Source: CAYNJY01 sp964397755
GTDB lineage: Bacteria; Patescibacteriota; Microgenomatia; UBA10105; UBA927
DNA: 64,000 nucleotides
Assembly (NCBI GenBank): GCA_964397755.1
Contig: CAYNJY010000004.1
Span: 1-64,000, forward strand
Direction: 5' to 3'
Part shown: positions 30,700-39,692 of the stretch, piece by piece
How positions within the stretch are numbered: the stretch's first letter is position 1
How the letters are laid out: each line of letters opens with the position of its first letter
Made by a program: the position numbers and the translations under genes
Notes under the pieces: model-generated
What the model saw: the letters and a program-made list of their open reading frames with translations, nothing else
Databases searched by the model: none
What the model was told of the DNA's origin: nothing

Positions 30700-33600
30700 T
30701 TAATGGCCGCCCTTTTTCTCTTCTTCTGCAATCGCTTTTTCCGCAGCCACCGCAATCGTCGCAGCCACAAGGACCCACCAATATTTGCGTGCCATTGCAA
30801 GCATTCGCCAGTTGAGCGTGGTTTTGAATTCCTTCCGCAGGTCATGGGCAAGCTCAGGTTTATCCGTGAACAACCCCATGTCCTCCATGGTATTGATGAC
30901 CTCTTGAATCTTAAACTCGTCCCACGCATTACCTTCAGAACCGGTGTAGCGGACTGAATACGAAATCGCCTGAGCGATCGAGTGCGGCCAGTGAGAGACC
31001 CGTTTTTCGGCGATGTTGTGCCACCTGCCATTGGTTAGTTTATTGAGAAGTTTATTGTCCTTCCAGTCCCGAGCATCAATTTCGTGGGCGTGCTTCATAA
31101 GCGTAGAAAGCCCGGGGACCCAACCAACGCTCCGCAGTGACCGGTGGCGGTTGAACTCGATGAACACCCGCGCGAGCTCCTTCATGACCGGTTCAGAAAC
31201 TGGCGTGCCTACGTAGTTATTGATCGCGGCGCGAATTTTATAGAAGTGCTTAATCGTCTCTACCGGATCATTCGGCGACATAAGACTCGCTTCTGACATA
31301 AAGGCGAGGATCCCATCCCTCGTCTCCATTTGATTGCCGATATCGCGAATCCTGCGGTGCATCGCAATCGAACCAAGTTGGAAAAAGTTTACGTCTTTCC
31401 AGTTAAAATCTGTTAGAGACAATGTGAGGGGCAATGCTTCGTTCGCGATCGCTTCGAGTATTGATTTATACTGGATGCCTTCGATCTTCGTATCTCTTCT
31501 TTTTGTAAGCTCTTCCTGCATGTCAACGAGTACGCCGCGGAGTGCCTCAAACCTTCCTTCAGGAACGCCTCTTGTTCGTAAAAATGGCACGATAACTGCG
31601 TCGAAATCTTCCTTTTTTGCAAGATCCATCTTCGCGAGGCTAAACCTCTTATCATCGTACAGCTTCACCTCGGCAAGTGAAAGAGCGCCTTGAAACGACC
31701 CCCATTCTTCCTTTGTAATTCCTCGTTTTTCAAGAATCCTACCCGTATCGTCGCGAAGAAGAGAGAGGAACTTCGATGGATTCCGGCGCATCATGCGCTC
31801 GAGAATACCCATCCTTCTGCCAGGACTTTTTTCTACTAGAAACTGAATGCTAAGCGCCTGATTTTCAAGCTGGGCTCCGTCGGGAAGTTTCTGCATCTCG
31901 AGGACTTTATTCCGAACTTGCTCTGCCGCGCCTTTGTCTATCCTCCAGGCGCTCCCGTCCATTTGGCCGCCGCCTGAGAGGAATCCCGGTCCCAGAAGTT
32001 CGGTGAAGGAGATGCCGGTATTTTGCTCGGCAAACTCCATAACCTCCATGGCATAGCGCACCTCGGGATGCTTCTCTGTTTTGAATCGCTCCTTCCACTC
32101 TTTGGTCTGGGTGACTTTAAAGCCTCTCGGCGCTTCCTGTTTCTTCGTCATTCTGAGGTTTCTCCGGAGTATTCCGCGGGCGGTTTTGCCCATCTCGCCA
32201 CCGATATTAAACCTATGCGCGAATGCTTCTGGGTTAAAGATCCGAACCAAATCCTCAAACGCCGGCGCGCGCATGACGTCTTTTCCAGACGGCGCCGCAA
32301 ACTCCGGGTACTCGTAGCGGGCTGGAGTAGACATGAAGGCGCTGATTGCCGCCATGCGACCGCTTCCGATCATGGCAGTTCGTGCCGCCCAGATAGCCAT
32401 CCGAACCTTCCATTCTGGAGGATCCCCGTTTTCTCCCATTACCTCCCCCTTCATTTTACCCTCTGTTTTGAGATACTCGAGCAACCGCTCTCGAACTTCG
32501 ATATCAATAGGCGACAGTCCGCGGGTTGCAATGAGTTCCTTGGTGTAACTCTCGTCCAGAGTCGCCTTCCGACGGCTGTAGAGTGTGTAGAGCTTGTTTG
32601 CACGCTCGAGCTCCTCCTGCTCAATCTCAGTAAGCGTCCCTCCTTTGTTGAGTTTTTCCACAAGTGCATCTCTGTATGCTCGTGTTTTTTCAAGAACAAG
32701 ATACACCTCTGTGTAGCTGAGGACATCATCGTCCCAGAGGGAAACTCCTTCTGCCGCAAGATCCCGCTTTGCCTCAATCTCAAGCATCATTCTCTGCTCT
32801 TCGGTTGTCAGGGTGCCGTACGTGGTTTCTCCCGGCGTGGCGCCGGGAACTTCCTCTGCGTGTTTCTCTCGTAGAATCTTGAGTAAGTCCTCGCGGCTTA
32901 TACGCCTCTTTTCATAGAGGGCTTTATTGGGGTTTTCTATAGCCTTTTTCCCGACTTTTTTCTCCGGTGGAGCTTTGCCGAAGAGCGGATTGTCTACCTC
33001 CTCCTTCAAAAATCGTATAGCCTCTTGGTACTTGCCTTGCCTTTCGGCAAGCGTTTCGGCAACCACGTGTTCGTAGAGGCTCGCCGCGTAGTTTGAAAAT
33101 TCGTAGTTTTTATAGAGGTGGTCAAGATCAGCTCCCGTGAGGAGCGCCATTGCTTTGAGCCGGTCCTTGACGTCGCCGGGGTTGTAGAGAAGCCCTTTGA
33201 CTGCGTATTCGTAGGTACCGCGACCATCCCAGTGCTTCTGGTAGAGCTCGTTGACTAGGTTGTACTCTGCGCCGTACTTCCACCGCAGGTACCGCTTAAA
33301 CTCTTCAAACTTCTGCATCTGTGGCAGGTCCGGGTGCGATTGCTCCTTTCCCAACCGGTAAATTTCGTCAATGAAGTTAAAGTACCAATCTGCCTCTCCG
33401 TCCGACCCGTTTCGTATGTTTCTCACCTCATCCTCACCGAAATAATCTGAAAAAATATAATCTTCTTTTCCGATTCTCTCTGCCCGTTCGCGTTCAGCCT
33501 TCGGCGCTTGGCTGGCAATGTCGTCCCATCGGACGACGCGCTCCCCGAAGCGCTGTTTCCGACTACTTTCAAGCTGTGTCACGGAAGCATGCGCAGAAAT

Positions 33601-34353
33601 TTCTTGGAGTATCTTGAGGCGCTTTCCTATTTCTTCCCGTACTATTGGGTCCTCGAACTGCTTCGCGCCGAGCTCCCGGATGCTTTGGATGTAGTGTTCA
33701 AGCTCTTTGGGATTCTGCGCTGCCTGCGCATCAAGGGTAAGCTCGCGTTTAATCTGCTGTATGCGGCCTCCGACCTCTGTGTCTTTCAATGGATCGATCT
33801 TATCGGCATACAGATTGTCAATCAGACCATCAAGACGGACTATGGGGGTGTCTAAAATTTCGTGGAATTCTGCTCTCAGCGTCGGCTGGTGTTCTGTGAT
33901 TCTACGCAGGTACCGCGCAGCTTCCCTCCCTGCGGGGCTATGAATTTTTTCGTCTTCAATAATTGCCTTGAGTTTCTCCCCGACGCGGCGTAGGTACGCG
34001 GGGTCTACAAGGCGTGCCTCGTCAGCAGAAGCCATCTCTTCAACTGCCTCAAAAACGCGGAGGTTCCTTGGCTTCTCGCCGCCTAAAATTTTTCTCGCTG
34101 CTTCTGACGAACTTTCTGCAAGTTTCTTTGTAAGTTCCTCAAGTCTATCCGCAGGGATGTCGTGTTTCTCGGTTTTTCTCTTTGGCTTCTTGGCTTCCTC
34201 TTCTCCCCCCGGAGGTTTCTCGGGCTCTTTGGGTACTTCTGCCCCGGGCACCGCGGCATCTGCCGGCGGCTTCTCCGACGGAGGACCTCCAGCTCCGCCC
34301 CCAGCTTTTCCTCCCAGTGCACCCGGTCCTTTGAGTACTTCTTCACCAGCCAT
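30700..34353 (-). CDS. 1217-residue protein of unknown function
   Basis: I do not recognise this protein. Residues about 1-60 are low-complexity Gly/Pro/Glu (GGAGGPPSEKPP and similar). The remaining protein is highly charged and mostly helical, without nucleotide-binding or protease motifs. Tryptophan-rich patches include DWYF-type and SLTDFNWKDVNFFQLGSIAM segments. A membrane helix lies at the very C-terminus (YWWVLVAATIAVAAEKAIAE), so it is probably a tail-anchored cytoplasmic protein. A start 63 bases upstream is possible; the ATG used begins MAGEEVLKGPG. It converges on the VirB6-like gene and lies between two secretion loci, so an accessory role in that machine is plausible but unproven. 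Confidence 0.75.
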   Translation of the reverse strand: MAGEEVLKGPGALGGKAGGGAGGPPSEKPPADAAVPGAEVPKEPEKPPGGEEEAKKPKRKTEKHDIPADRLEELTKKLAESSSEAARKILGGEKPRNLRVFEAVEEMASADEARLVDPAYLRRVGEKLKAIIEDEKIHSPAGREAARYLRRITEHQPTLRAEFHEILDTPIVRLDGLIDNLYADKIDPLKDTEVGGRIQQIKRELTLDAQAAQNPKELEHYIQSIRELGAKQFEDPIVREEIGKRLKILQEISAHASVTQLESSRKQRFGERVVRWDDIASQAPKAERERAERIGKEDYIFSDYFGEDEVRNIRNGSDGEADWYFNFIDEIYRLGKEQSHPDLPQMQKFEEFKRYLRWKYGAEYNLVNELYQKHWDGRGTYEYAVKGLLYNPGDVKDRLKAMALLTGADLDHLYKNYEFSNYAASLYEHVVAETLAERQGKYQEAIRFLKEEVDNPLFGKAPPEKKVGKKAIENPNKALYEKRRISREDLLKILREKHAEEVPGATPGETTYGTLTTEEQRMMLEIEAKRDLAAEGVSLWDDDVLSYTEVYLVLEKTRAYRDALVEKLNKGGTLTEIEQEELERANKLYTLYSRRKATLDESYTKELIATRGLSPIDIEVRERLLEYLKTEGKMKGEVMGENGDPPEWKVRMAIWAARTAMIGSGRMAAISAFMSTPARYEYPEFAAPSGKDVMRAPAFEDLVRIFNPEAFAHRFNIGGEMGKTARGILRRNLRMTKKQEAPRGFKVTQTKEWKERFKTEKHPEVRYAMEVMEFAEQNTGISFTELLGPGFLSGGGQMDGSAWRIDKGAAEQVRNKVLEMQKLPDGAQLENQALSIQFLVEKSPGRRMGILERMMRRNPSKFLSLLRDDTGRILEKRGITKEEWGSFQGALSLAEVKLYDDKRFSLAKMDLAKKEDFDAVIVPFLRTRGVPEGRFEALRGVLVDMQEELTKRRDTKIEGIQYKSILEAIANEALPLTLSLTDFNWKDVNFFQLGSIAMHRRIRDIGNQMETRDGILAFMSEASLMSPNDPVETIKHFYKIRAAINNYVGTPVSEPVMKELARVFIEFNRHRSLRSVGWVPGLSTLMKHAHEIDARDWKDNKLLNKLTNGRWHNIAEKRVSHWPHSIAQAISYSVRYTGSEGNAWDEFKIQEVINTMEDMGLFTDKPELAHDLRKEFKTTLNWRMLAMARKYWWVLVAATIAVAAEKAIAEEEKKGGH

Positions 34354-34469
34354 AGAAAAATCGCGCCACTGTGACGCTCTCCTGACTATTCTACTGCCAC
34401 GAAATGCCGGGCGCAAGCACAGAATACTAGTTGTCGTCAGCCTGTATTACATCACTTTAGAATCCCCGC

Positions 34470-35246
34470 CTAGGGGAGAAATGGGAGATGGTGTTTGAAG
34501 CTGTTCTTTTTTACCCACGCTTTAACTTTCTCAACTACCCCATATGGGATTCTCTTCATGACAATCTCCTTCGTGGACTTTCTCTTATCGTAAAGAAGAA
34601 AAAGGATTTCATCGGCTTGCGCGTAGCTAAAGCCAAAGTCGCCTTCATCGGTCTGGCCCTCCCAGAGCCCGGCTGTGGGAGTCTTCTCTACAATTACTTC
34701 CGGAACACCTAGATACCGTGCCAGTTGGTACACCTGGGTTTTGTAGAGCCCTCTCAGCGGTTCTACGTCGCTTGCCTCATCGCCAAAGCGGGTGTAATAA
34801 CCGAGCATATGCTCACTTTTATTCTCTGTACCGATAACCAGCGCGTGGCGCTTCTTTGCCTGATCAAAAAGGAGGGTCATCCGCACCCGGGCCATGATGT
34901 TTCCCCGCCGAACTCGATCCATCGCAGGATCGCGACTCACCATCGGGTCAACGAAAGGCGCAATGTTAACCATAACAGCGTTTTCTACTGGAATCTCTAA
35001 AGACGTGATCACCGCCTGCGCGTCCTCCAAACCCTGTGGATTGAGGCCTTTATACGGAAGAAGCACGGGGCAGACGTTTCCCTTTCCGAGCGCACGAACG
35101 GCAAGCGCACAGGCCGTTGCCGAGTCGACGCCACCAGAGAGCGCAATCACCGCGCGAGAAAAACCCTCTTTCTCAAAAGAAGACGATAAAAAAGAAACGA
35201 GTTCGAGCATCGTTTTTTTGGTATCAACCTCCAGTAATTTCTTCAT
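34470..35246 (-). CDS. nadE: NAD synthetase, ammonia-dependent type
   Basis: The 258-residue enzyme amidates nicotinate adenine dinucleotide to NAD. The P-loop is AVIALSGGVDSATACALA. Other motifs are VIGTENKSEHMLGYYTRFGD and the metal and substrate loop YKTQVYQLARYLGVPEVI, then KTPTAGLWEGQTDEGDFGF. No glutaminase domain is present, so it uses free ammonia or an external donor. It is followed upstream by nadD in the same direction: the last two steps of NAD synthesis are together. Confidence 0.96.
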   Translation of the reverse strand: MKKLLEVDTKKTMLELVSFLSSSFEKEGFSRAVIALSGGVDSATACALAVRALGKGNVCPVLLPYKGLNPQGLEDAQAVITSLEIPVENAVMVNIAPFVDPMVSRDPAMDRVRRGNIMARVRMTLLFDQAKKRHALVIGTENKSEHMLGYYTRFGDEASDVEPLRGLYKTQVYQLARYLGVPEVIVEKTPTAGLWEGQTDEGDFGFSYAQADEILFLLYDKRKSTKEIVMKRIPYGVVEKVKAWVKKNSFKHHLPFLP

Positions 35247-35264
35247 AGCTTTTCAATCTGGAAT

Positions 35265-35822
35265 TTACGTGTAGAGTCCGTGTTTCTCGATATACGCCGC
35301 TACGTCTTTCGGCACGAACTGGTCGACGGAAAATCCCCTAGCAACGCGCTCGCGGATCTTTGTGGAGGAGATGTCGGTTGTCATAAGAAGCTCGTGGGTG
35401 AGAAGCGTCATGTTGGGGTACAGGGGCTTATTGGGATAGCCCTGCCGCGGAAACACAACGAAGGGAAGCTTCTTAACAAGCTCCTCCCAGTGGCCCCACT
35501 CATGAAATCGCGGCAGCCAGTCGCTCCCGATGACGAATCGGTATTCGTGTTCTTTCGGCAGATACGGAAGAAGGCTGATGGTACTCCCGTCAAGTTTGTG
35601 ATCTATCTCGATCGTCGAGACGCGCGCGCGCGGAAGCGAAAGGAGCCTGACCATTGCTCGGCGATGGGAAGTCTCCGCGACTCCTGGTTTCGGCGGGTTC
35701 TGGCCGTAGCTTGGGAGAAACCACAGTTCGTCAGCGTCAGAGAAATCGAGAACTTGCCGTGCGATGAGGACGTGGCCCAGGTGCGGTGGGTTAAAGACCC
35801 CCCCAAAAAGAGCTAGTTTCAT
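35265..35822 (-). CDS. nadD: nicotinate-nucleotide adenylyltransferase
   Basis: The 185-residue enzyme joins ATP and nicotinate mononucleotide. The nucleotidyltransferase motif is FGGVFNPPHLGHVLIA with the HxGH signature. ADELWFLPSYGQNPPKPG is the substrate loop, and the C-terminal TDISSTKIRERVARGFSVD carries the ISSTxIR motif. It starts directly at MKLALFGG and ends 18 bases before nadE. No nadA-C genes are near, so nicotinate is probably salvaged. Confidence 0.96.
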   Translation of the reverse strand: MKLALFGGVFNPPHLGHVLIARQVLDFSDADELWFLPSYGQNPPKPGVAETSHRRAMVRLLSLPRARVSTIEIDHKLDGSTISLLPYLPKEHEYRFVIGSDWLPRFHEWGHWEELVKKLPFVVFPRQGYPNKPLYPNMTLLTHELLMTTDISSTKIRERVARGFSVDQFVPKDVAAYIEKHGLYT

Positions 35823-35962
35823 ACGTTGCCTATTATAATTCGTGAAAAGAAAAATTGGTAGTTTTCACGATTCTGATGCGCTTTTTTATACTTGATGCCA
35901 GCGGTATAACCTTCTACAATACTTTCTGCGGCTCTCAGTGTATACTTTGCTATCAACGAATG

Positions 35963-37066
35963 ATGAACACGCGACCTATGGAGCAACACCCAGTACCACA
36001 AAATGTCACAACGTTCCAGTTTCGCCTTGTTGGCGACATGACCATCAAGCAGTTTGGGTATCTTGCCGCCGGGGCGATCCTCGCATTCGTAAGTTACAAG
36101 TTGCCGCTTCCTTTATTCTTTACGTGGCCGCTGACGAGCTTCTTTACCTTTTTAGGCATTGGATTTGCCTTTGTCCCGATCGAAGAGCGACCGATGGACG
36201 TCTGGGTTTTTTCATTTCTCCGAAGTGTCTACAGTCCCACGCAGTACGTGTGGCAACCGCGGCCGGTAGCCCACGTACAGGAACCTCCGAAACCTCCGAA
36301 CGGTAACGGCCGTAAACAGGCCTATCCTTCCCCTGTGTCAAAAGAAGCCTCACTGATGTCAAAGCTTTTTGATGCCTTTGGCATGCCCGCGCGTAAGCCC
36401 GAAACTTCCCCACGCGTTCTGCCGACCCAACAAAAACAGGAGGTCCCCTCGCCTGCCGAGCTTGCGGCTCTTGCCGGTCGCATATCCCAGCTTCAGCATG
36501 AGGTTGAAACAAAACATAAAACAGAAGATCGGCTCCTTGAGCTTCAATCGCAGCTCACCGCTCTGCTTGCCGACAAGAAGCGGCTTGAGGACAGACTCAT
36601 GTCTCTCGGGCACGCGCAAAGCGCACAAACATCACCGTTATCAAAACCAGCCCCTACCTTACCGGTAAACACTCCGGGTGCGACAGTCAAGGTTATTGGT
36701 CCGGCACAAGCGCCGCGTATTGGCATACCAAAACTTACAACTGTGCCAAACGTGCCTTCTGGCATCATCAAAGACAATCAGGGGAACTTTCTCCCCGGAG
36801 TCATTGTGACAATTCGGGATGCGGAGGGGATTCCTCTTCGGGCGCTCAAGACGAATAAACTCGGACAGTTTGCAGCATCCACTCCACTCACCAACGGAAC
36901 CTACACTGTAGAGGTTGAGGATCCGCGCGCTCGCTATGTCTTTGACCGCGCGCAGATACCGCTCTCTGGCGCGGTCGTGCCCGCGCTTGAAATAACAGCA
37001 ATAAGCCAGAAAGAAATTTCCCGGCAAAAACTTGCACAGCAAATATTCGGCGACCAAAACATATAG
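35963..37066 (+). CDS. PrgI-like protein with C-terminal carboxypeptidase-regulatory-like domain
   Basis: The 367-residue protein has a PrgI-type N-terminus (FQFRLVGDMTIKQFGYLAAG), two membrane helices (about 35-75) and then FAFVPIEERPMDVWVFSFLR, all typical of PrgI family proteins that stand next to VirB4 in Gram-positive and Patescibacteria conjugation-like loci. A linker rich in Pro and Gln with a coiled coil (about 170-235) follows. The last 90 residues form a CarboxypepD_reg-like beta sandwich (KDNQGNFLPGVIVTIRDAEG). Starts at 35960 and 35978 are alternatives; TATACT lies 13 bases upstream. The fused beta domain may reach outside or bind a partner. It is the first of five genes in a row. 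Confidence 0.82.
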   Translation: MNTRPMEQHPVPQNVTTFQFRLVGDMTIKQFGYLAAGAILAFVSYKLPLPLFFTWPLTSFFTFLGIGFAFVPIEERPMDVWVFSFLRSVYSPTQYVWQPRPVAHVQEPPKPPNGNGRKQAYPSPVSKEASLMSKLFDAFGMPARKPETSPRVLPTQQKQEVPSPAELAALAGRISQLQHEVETKHKTEDRLLELQSQLTALLADKKRLEDRLMSLGHAQSAQTSPLSKPAPTLPVNTPGATVKVIGPAQAPRIGIPKLTTVPNVPSGIIKDNQGNFLPGVIVTIRDAEGIPLRALKTNKLGQFAASTPLTNGTYTVEVEDPRARYVFDRAQIPLSGAVVPALEITAISQKEISRQKLAQQIFGDQNI

Positions 37067-37069
37067 CCC

Positions 37070-37759
37070 ATGACAGACCCAGTCGCTCCCATAAAAGATT
37101 CTACGCAAATGTTTACAGAAATTGAGGACGTGAAAGACGGCGTCATCCTTTTCATAGATGGTTCAGCTGCAATGATTGTGTCTGTCTCTGCGGTAAACTT
37201 TGGCCTGCTCTCAGAGAGAGAGCAGGACGCGATTATCTATGCATACGCCGGGTTTCTAAATTCCCTCTCGTTCCCAATCCAGATCCTTGTTCGCACCCAG
37301 CAGAAAGACGTCACGGCATACCTTCGCTCCCTTGAGGAGCAACAAGAACGGCAGAAAAATCCGAAGCTTGTGGGGAGTATCAAGGCGTACCGCGCTTTCA
37401 TCGCAACAACCGTGAAGGAAAAAGACGTGCTTGATAAAAAATTCTACATCGTGATTCCTTTTTCTAACCTTGAACTCGGCGCTGCGCCGTCACTTCTCTT
37501 TGGCACGACGAAGAAACGCGGCCTTCCCTACCCGAAACCGTATATCTGGGAAAAGGCAAAAACGGCTCTCTCTCCCAAGAGAGACCACGTCATTCGGATT
37601 CTCGCGCGCGTCGGGCTTCGCTCGACGGCTATGACGGACGAGCTCATCGTCCGACTCTTTTTTGGCATATACAACCCAGGGAGCCCAGCACCCGTCCTTC
37701 CTTTAGATACCATCCAGCCGCACAAGCTCGTGTCGGGCGCACCGACTATGCTGCCGTAG
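37070..37759 (+). CDS. TraC-like (VirB4 N-terminal-like) protein
   Basis: The 229-residue soluble protein resembles the N-terminal, non-ATPase part of VirB4/TraC proteins: IEDVKDGVILFIDGSAAMIV, YAYAGFLNSLSFPIQILVRT and KKFYIVIPFSNLE. In Patescibacteria such a separate gene usually precedes VirB4. It would form part of the cytoplasmic ATPase hub. It starts three bases after the PrgI-like gene and ends 15 bases before virB4. Confidence 0.75.
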   Translation: MTDPVAPIKDSTQMFTEIEDVKDGVILFIDGSAAMIVSVSAVNFGLLSEREQDAIIYAYAGFLNSLSFPIQILVRTQQKDVTAYLRSLEEQQERQKNPKLVGSIKAYRAFIATTVKEKDVLDKKFYIVIPFSNLELGAAPSLLFGTTKKRGLPYPKPYIWEKAKTALSPKRDHVIRILARVGLRSTAMTDELIVRLFFGIYNPGSPAPVLPLDTIQPHKLVSGAPTMLP

Positions 37760-37774
37760 AAGAACGCCCTGCCT

Positions 37775-39673
37775 ATGAACCTTTCGTCAATGATTCAACA
37801 ATTTCTCCGGCCCCCTGCCGCCGATCCTACGATACAAACGCCGCCCGGGCGACTCATGACACCGACTGATATTGTTGCACCGCCAGCAATTGAGGTGGAC
37901 TTCGATCACCTTAAAATCGGCGAGTGGCACTATCGAACCCTCTTTGTGGCGGGGTATCCTCGATTTGTCAGCTCAAATTGGCTTGAACCACTCATCTCCT
38001 TTGGTCATACGCTCGATATTTCAATGTTTATCTACCCTGCTCGCTCAGGGGAAATCCTCGACAACCTCAAGCGGAAAGTCGGCGAGATGGAAGCGACAAT
38101 TCAGTCTGATCTCAAACGCGGCAAAACCATAGAACCGTCGGTTCAAATTGCACTCGAGGACGCCCTCACACTGCAACAGGACCTCGCCAAAGGAGCGCAG
38201 CGCTTCTTTCAATTCGGCCTCTACATTACCATCCCAGCAAAAACAAAAGAAGATCTCGACAAGACAACGAAGCAGATAGAGGCTACTCTCGGATCCCTCC
38301 TTGTCGTAAGCAAGAAAGCGACGCTACAAATGGAAGAAGGCTTCAAAACGACGCTTCCGATTGGAAAAGACCGGCTCCTCGTGACGCGGAATATGGATAC
38401 GACCTCCCTTGCGGCCACCTTCCCTTTCACGACCTCAGAGCTCTCCGCCAACGAGGGCATCCTTTACGGCATTAACACCGGCAACGACAGCCTCATTGTG
38501 TTTGACCGCTTCTCTTTGGAAAACGCCAACGCGGTCGTCTTCGGCAAATCGGGCTCGGGAAAATCGTACCTGATCAAGCTGGAAATTATGCGCAGCCTCA
38601 TGTTTGATACCGACGTCATTGTGATCGACCCTGAAAATGAGTATGAAGCGCTGACCTACGCCCTTGGCGGCGAGTATGTTCGCTTTCATTTCGGGGCGGC
38701 CACAAAAATCAACCCGTTTGATCTCGCCATTCTGACAGGAAAAACGCGAGACGACGAAAACGAGCTCAACCAAAAAATACTCTCTCTCCACGGCTTCTTT
38801 CGCGTTGTCATGGGCGCGCTTACCCCGACAGAGGACGCTCTCCTCGATCGCGCACTCGTGCTTTCATATAAACAGAAAGGGATGACCCCTGATCCTACGA
38901 CGCAAAAGGCTGAGCCGCCCCTCATGGAAGATCTCTACAAGGTGCTCGTCGGCATGGAAGATCCCGTCGCACGATCTCTCGCAGACCGGATCGAAAAGTT
39001 TGTCAAAGGAAGCTTGGTTGGCATTTTTGACGAGCAGACAAACATAGAGATACGAAATCAGCTCACTGTTTTCTCTATTCGGGATCTTGAAAATGAGCTC
39101 CGCCCCATTGCGATGCACCTAATACTCGATTTTATATCGAACAAAATTCGGCGTGACACCAAAACGCGGCTCCTTGTCGTTGACGAGGCGTGGTACCTCA
39201 TGAAATTTCCAGACTCTGCACAGTTTCTGAACTCAATCGCAAAGCGAGCGAGAAAATATTTCCTGGGCCTGACAACCATTACACAGGATGTCGAGGATTT
39301 TCTCGCGGTCGATCTTGGAAAAACGATTATTCAAAACAGCAGTCTTCAAATTCTCCTCAAACAGTCGCCTGCGGCAATCGACACGGTCGCAAATCTTTTC
39401 TACCTGTCAGAGGGAGAGAAAAGGCTCCTCTTGTCTGCGGGCGTCGGCCAGGGCCTCTTTTTTGCCGGTCCAGCCCACGCATCGATGCGCGTCGTTGCAA
39501 GCCCGGAGGAACACGCGCTGGCTACCACCCATCCGAAAGACATCTATGAGAATGCGGGGCCGGGAGGAAGGGATATCCCCCATCTCCCAGAGCAACGCCC
39601 AGGCGTATCTACCAATCGGCCGGTATTCACTGTTGAGCCAGTGCAGAAAGAGACCCCCTCGTCCGATGTGTAA
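37775..39673 (+). CDS. virB4: VirB4-type secretion ATPase
   Basis: The 632-residue ATPase has the Walker A motif VVFGKSGSGKSYLI near residue 250 and Walker B LLVVDEAWYLM near residue 465, followed by the TraG/VirD4-like motif FLGLTTITQDVEDFL. The N-terminal 230 residues contain the VirB4 domain proper (GEWHYRTLFVAGYPRFVSSN). These ATPases power assembly and substrate movement in type IV secretion. Length and domain order are normal. It sits between the TraC-like gene and an M23 peptidase, a conserved neighbourhood. No relaxase or coupling ATPase gene was seen in the window. Confidence 0.93.
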   Translation: MNLSSMIQQFLRPPAADPTIQTPPGRLMTPTDIVAPPAIEVDFDHLKIGEWHYRTLFVAGYPRFVSSNWLEPLISFGHTLDISMFIYPARSGEILDNLKRKVGEMEATIQSDLKRGKTIEPSVQIALEDALTLQQDLAKGAQRFFQFGLYITIPAKTKEDLDKTTKQIEATLGSLLVVSKKATLQMEEGFKTTLPIGKDRLLVTRNMDTTSLAATFPFTTSELSANEGILYGINTGNDSLIVFDRFSLENANAVVFGKSGSGKSYLIKLEIMRSLMFDTDVIVIDPENEYEALTYALGGEYVRFHFGAATKINPFDLAILTGKTRDDENELNQKILSLHGFFRVVMGALTPTEDALLDRALVLSYKQKGMTPDPTTQKAEPPLMEDLYKVLVGMEDPVARSLADRIEKFVKGSLVGIFDEQTNIEIRNQLTVFSIRDLENELRPIAMHLILDFISNKIRRDTKTRLLVVDEAWYLMKFPDSAQFLNSIAKRARKYFLGLTTITQDVEDFLAVDLGKTIIQNSSLQILLKQSPAAIDTVANLFYLSEGEKRLLLSAGVGQGLFFAGPAHASMRVVASPEEHALATTHPKDIYENAGPGGRDIPHLPEQRPGVSTNRPVFTVEPVQKETPSSDV

Positions 39674-39692
39674 TTTGTCACGCTAAACACGT

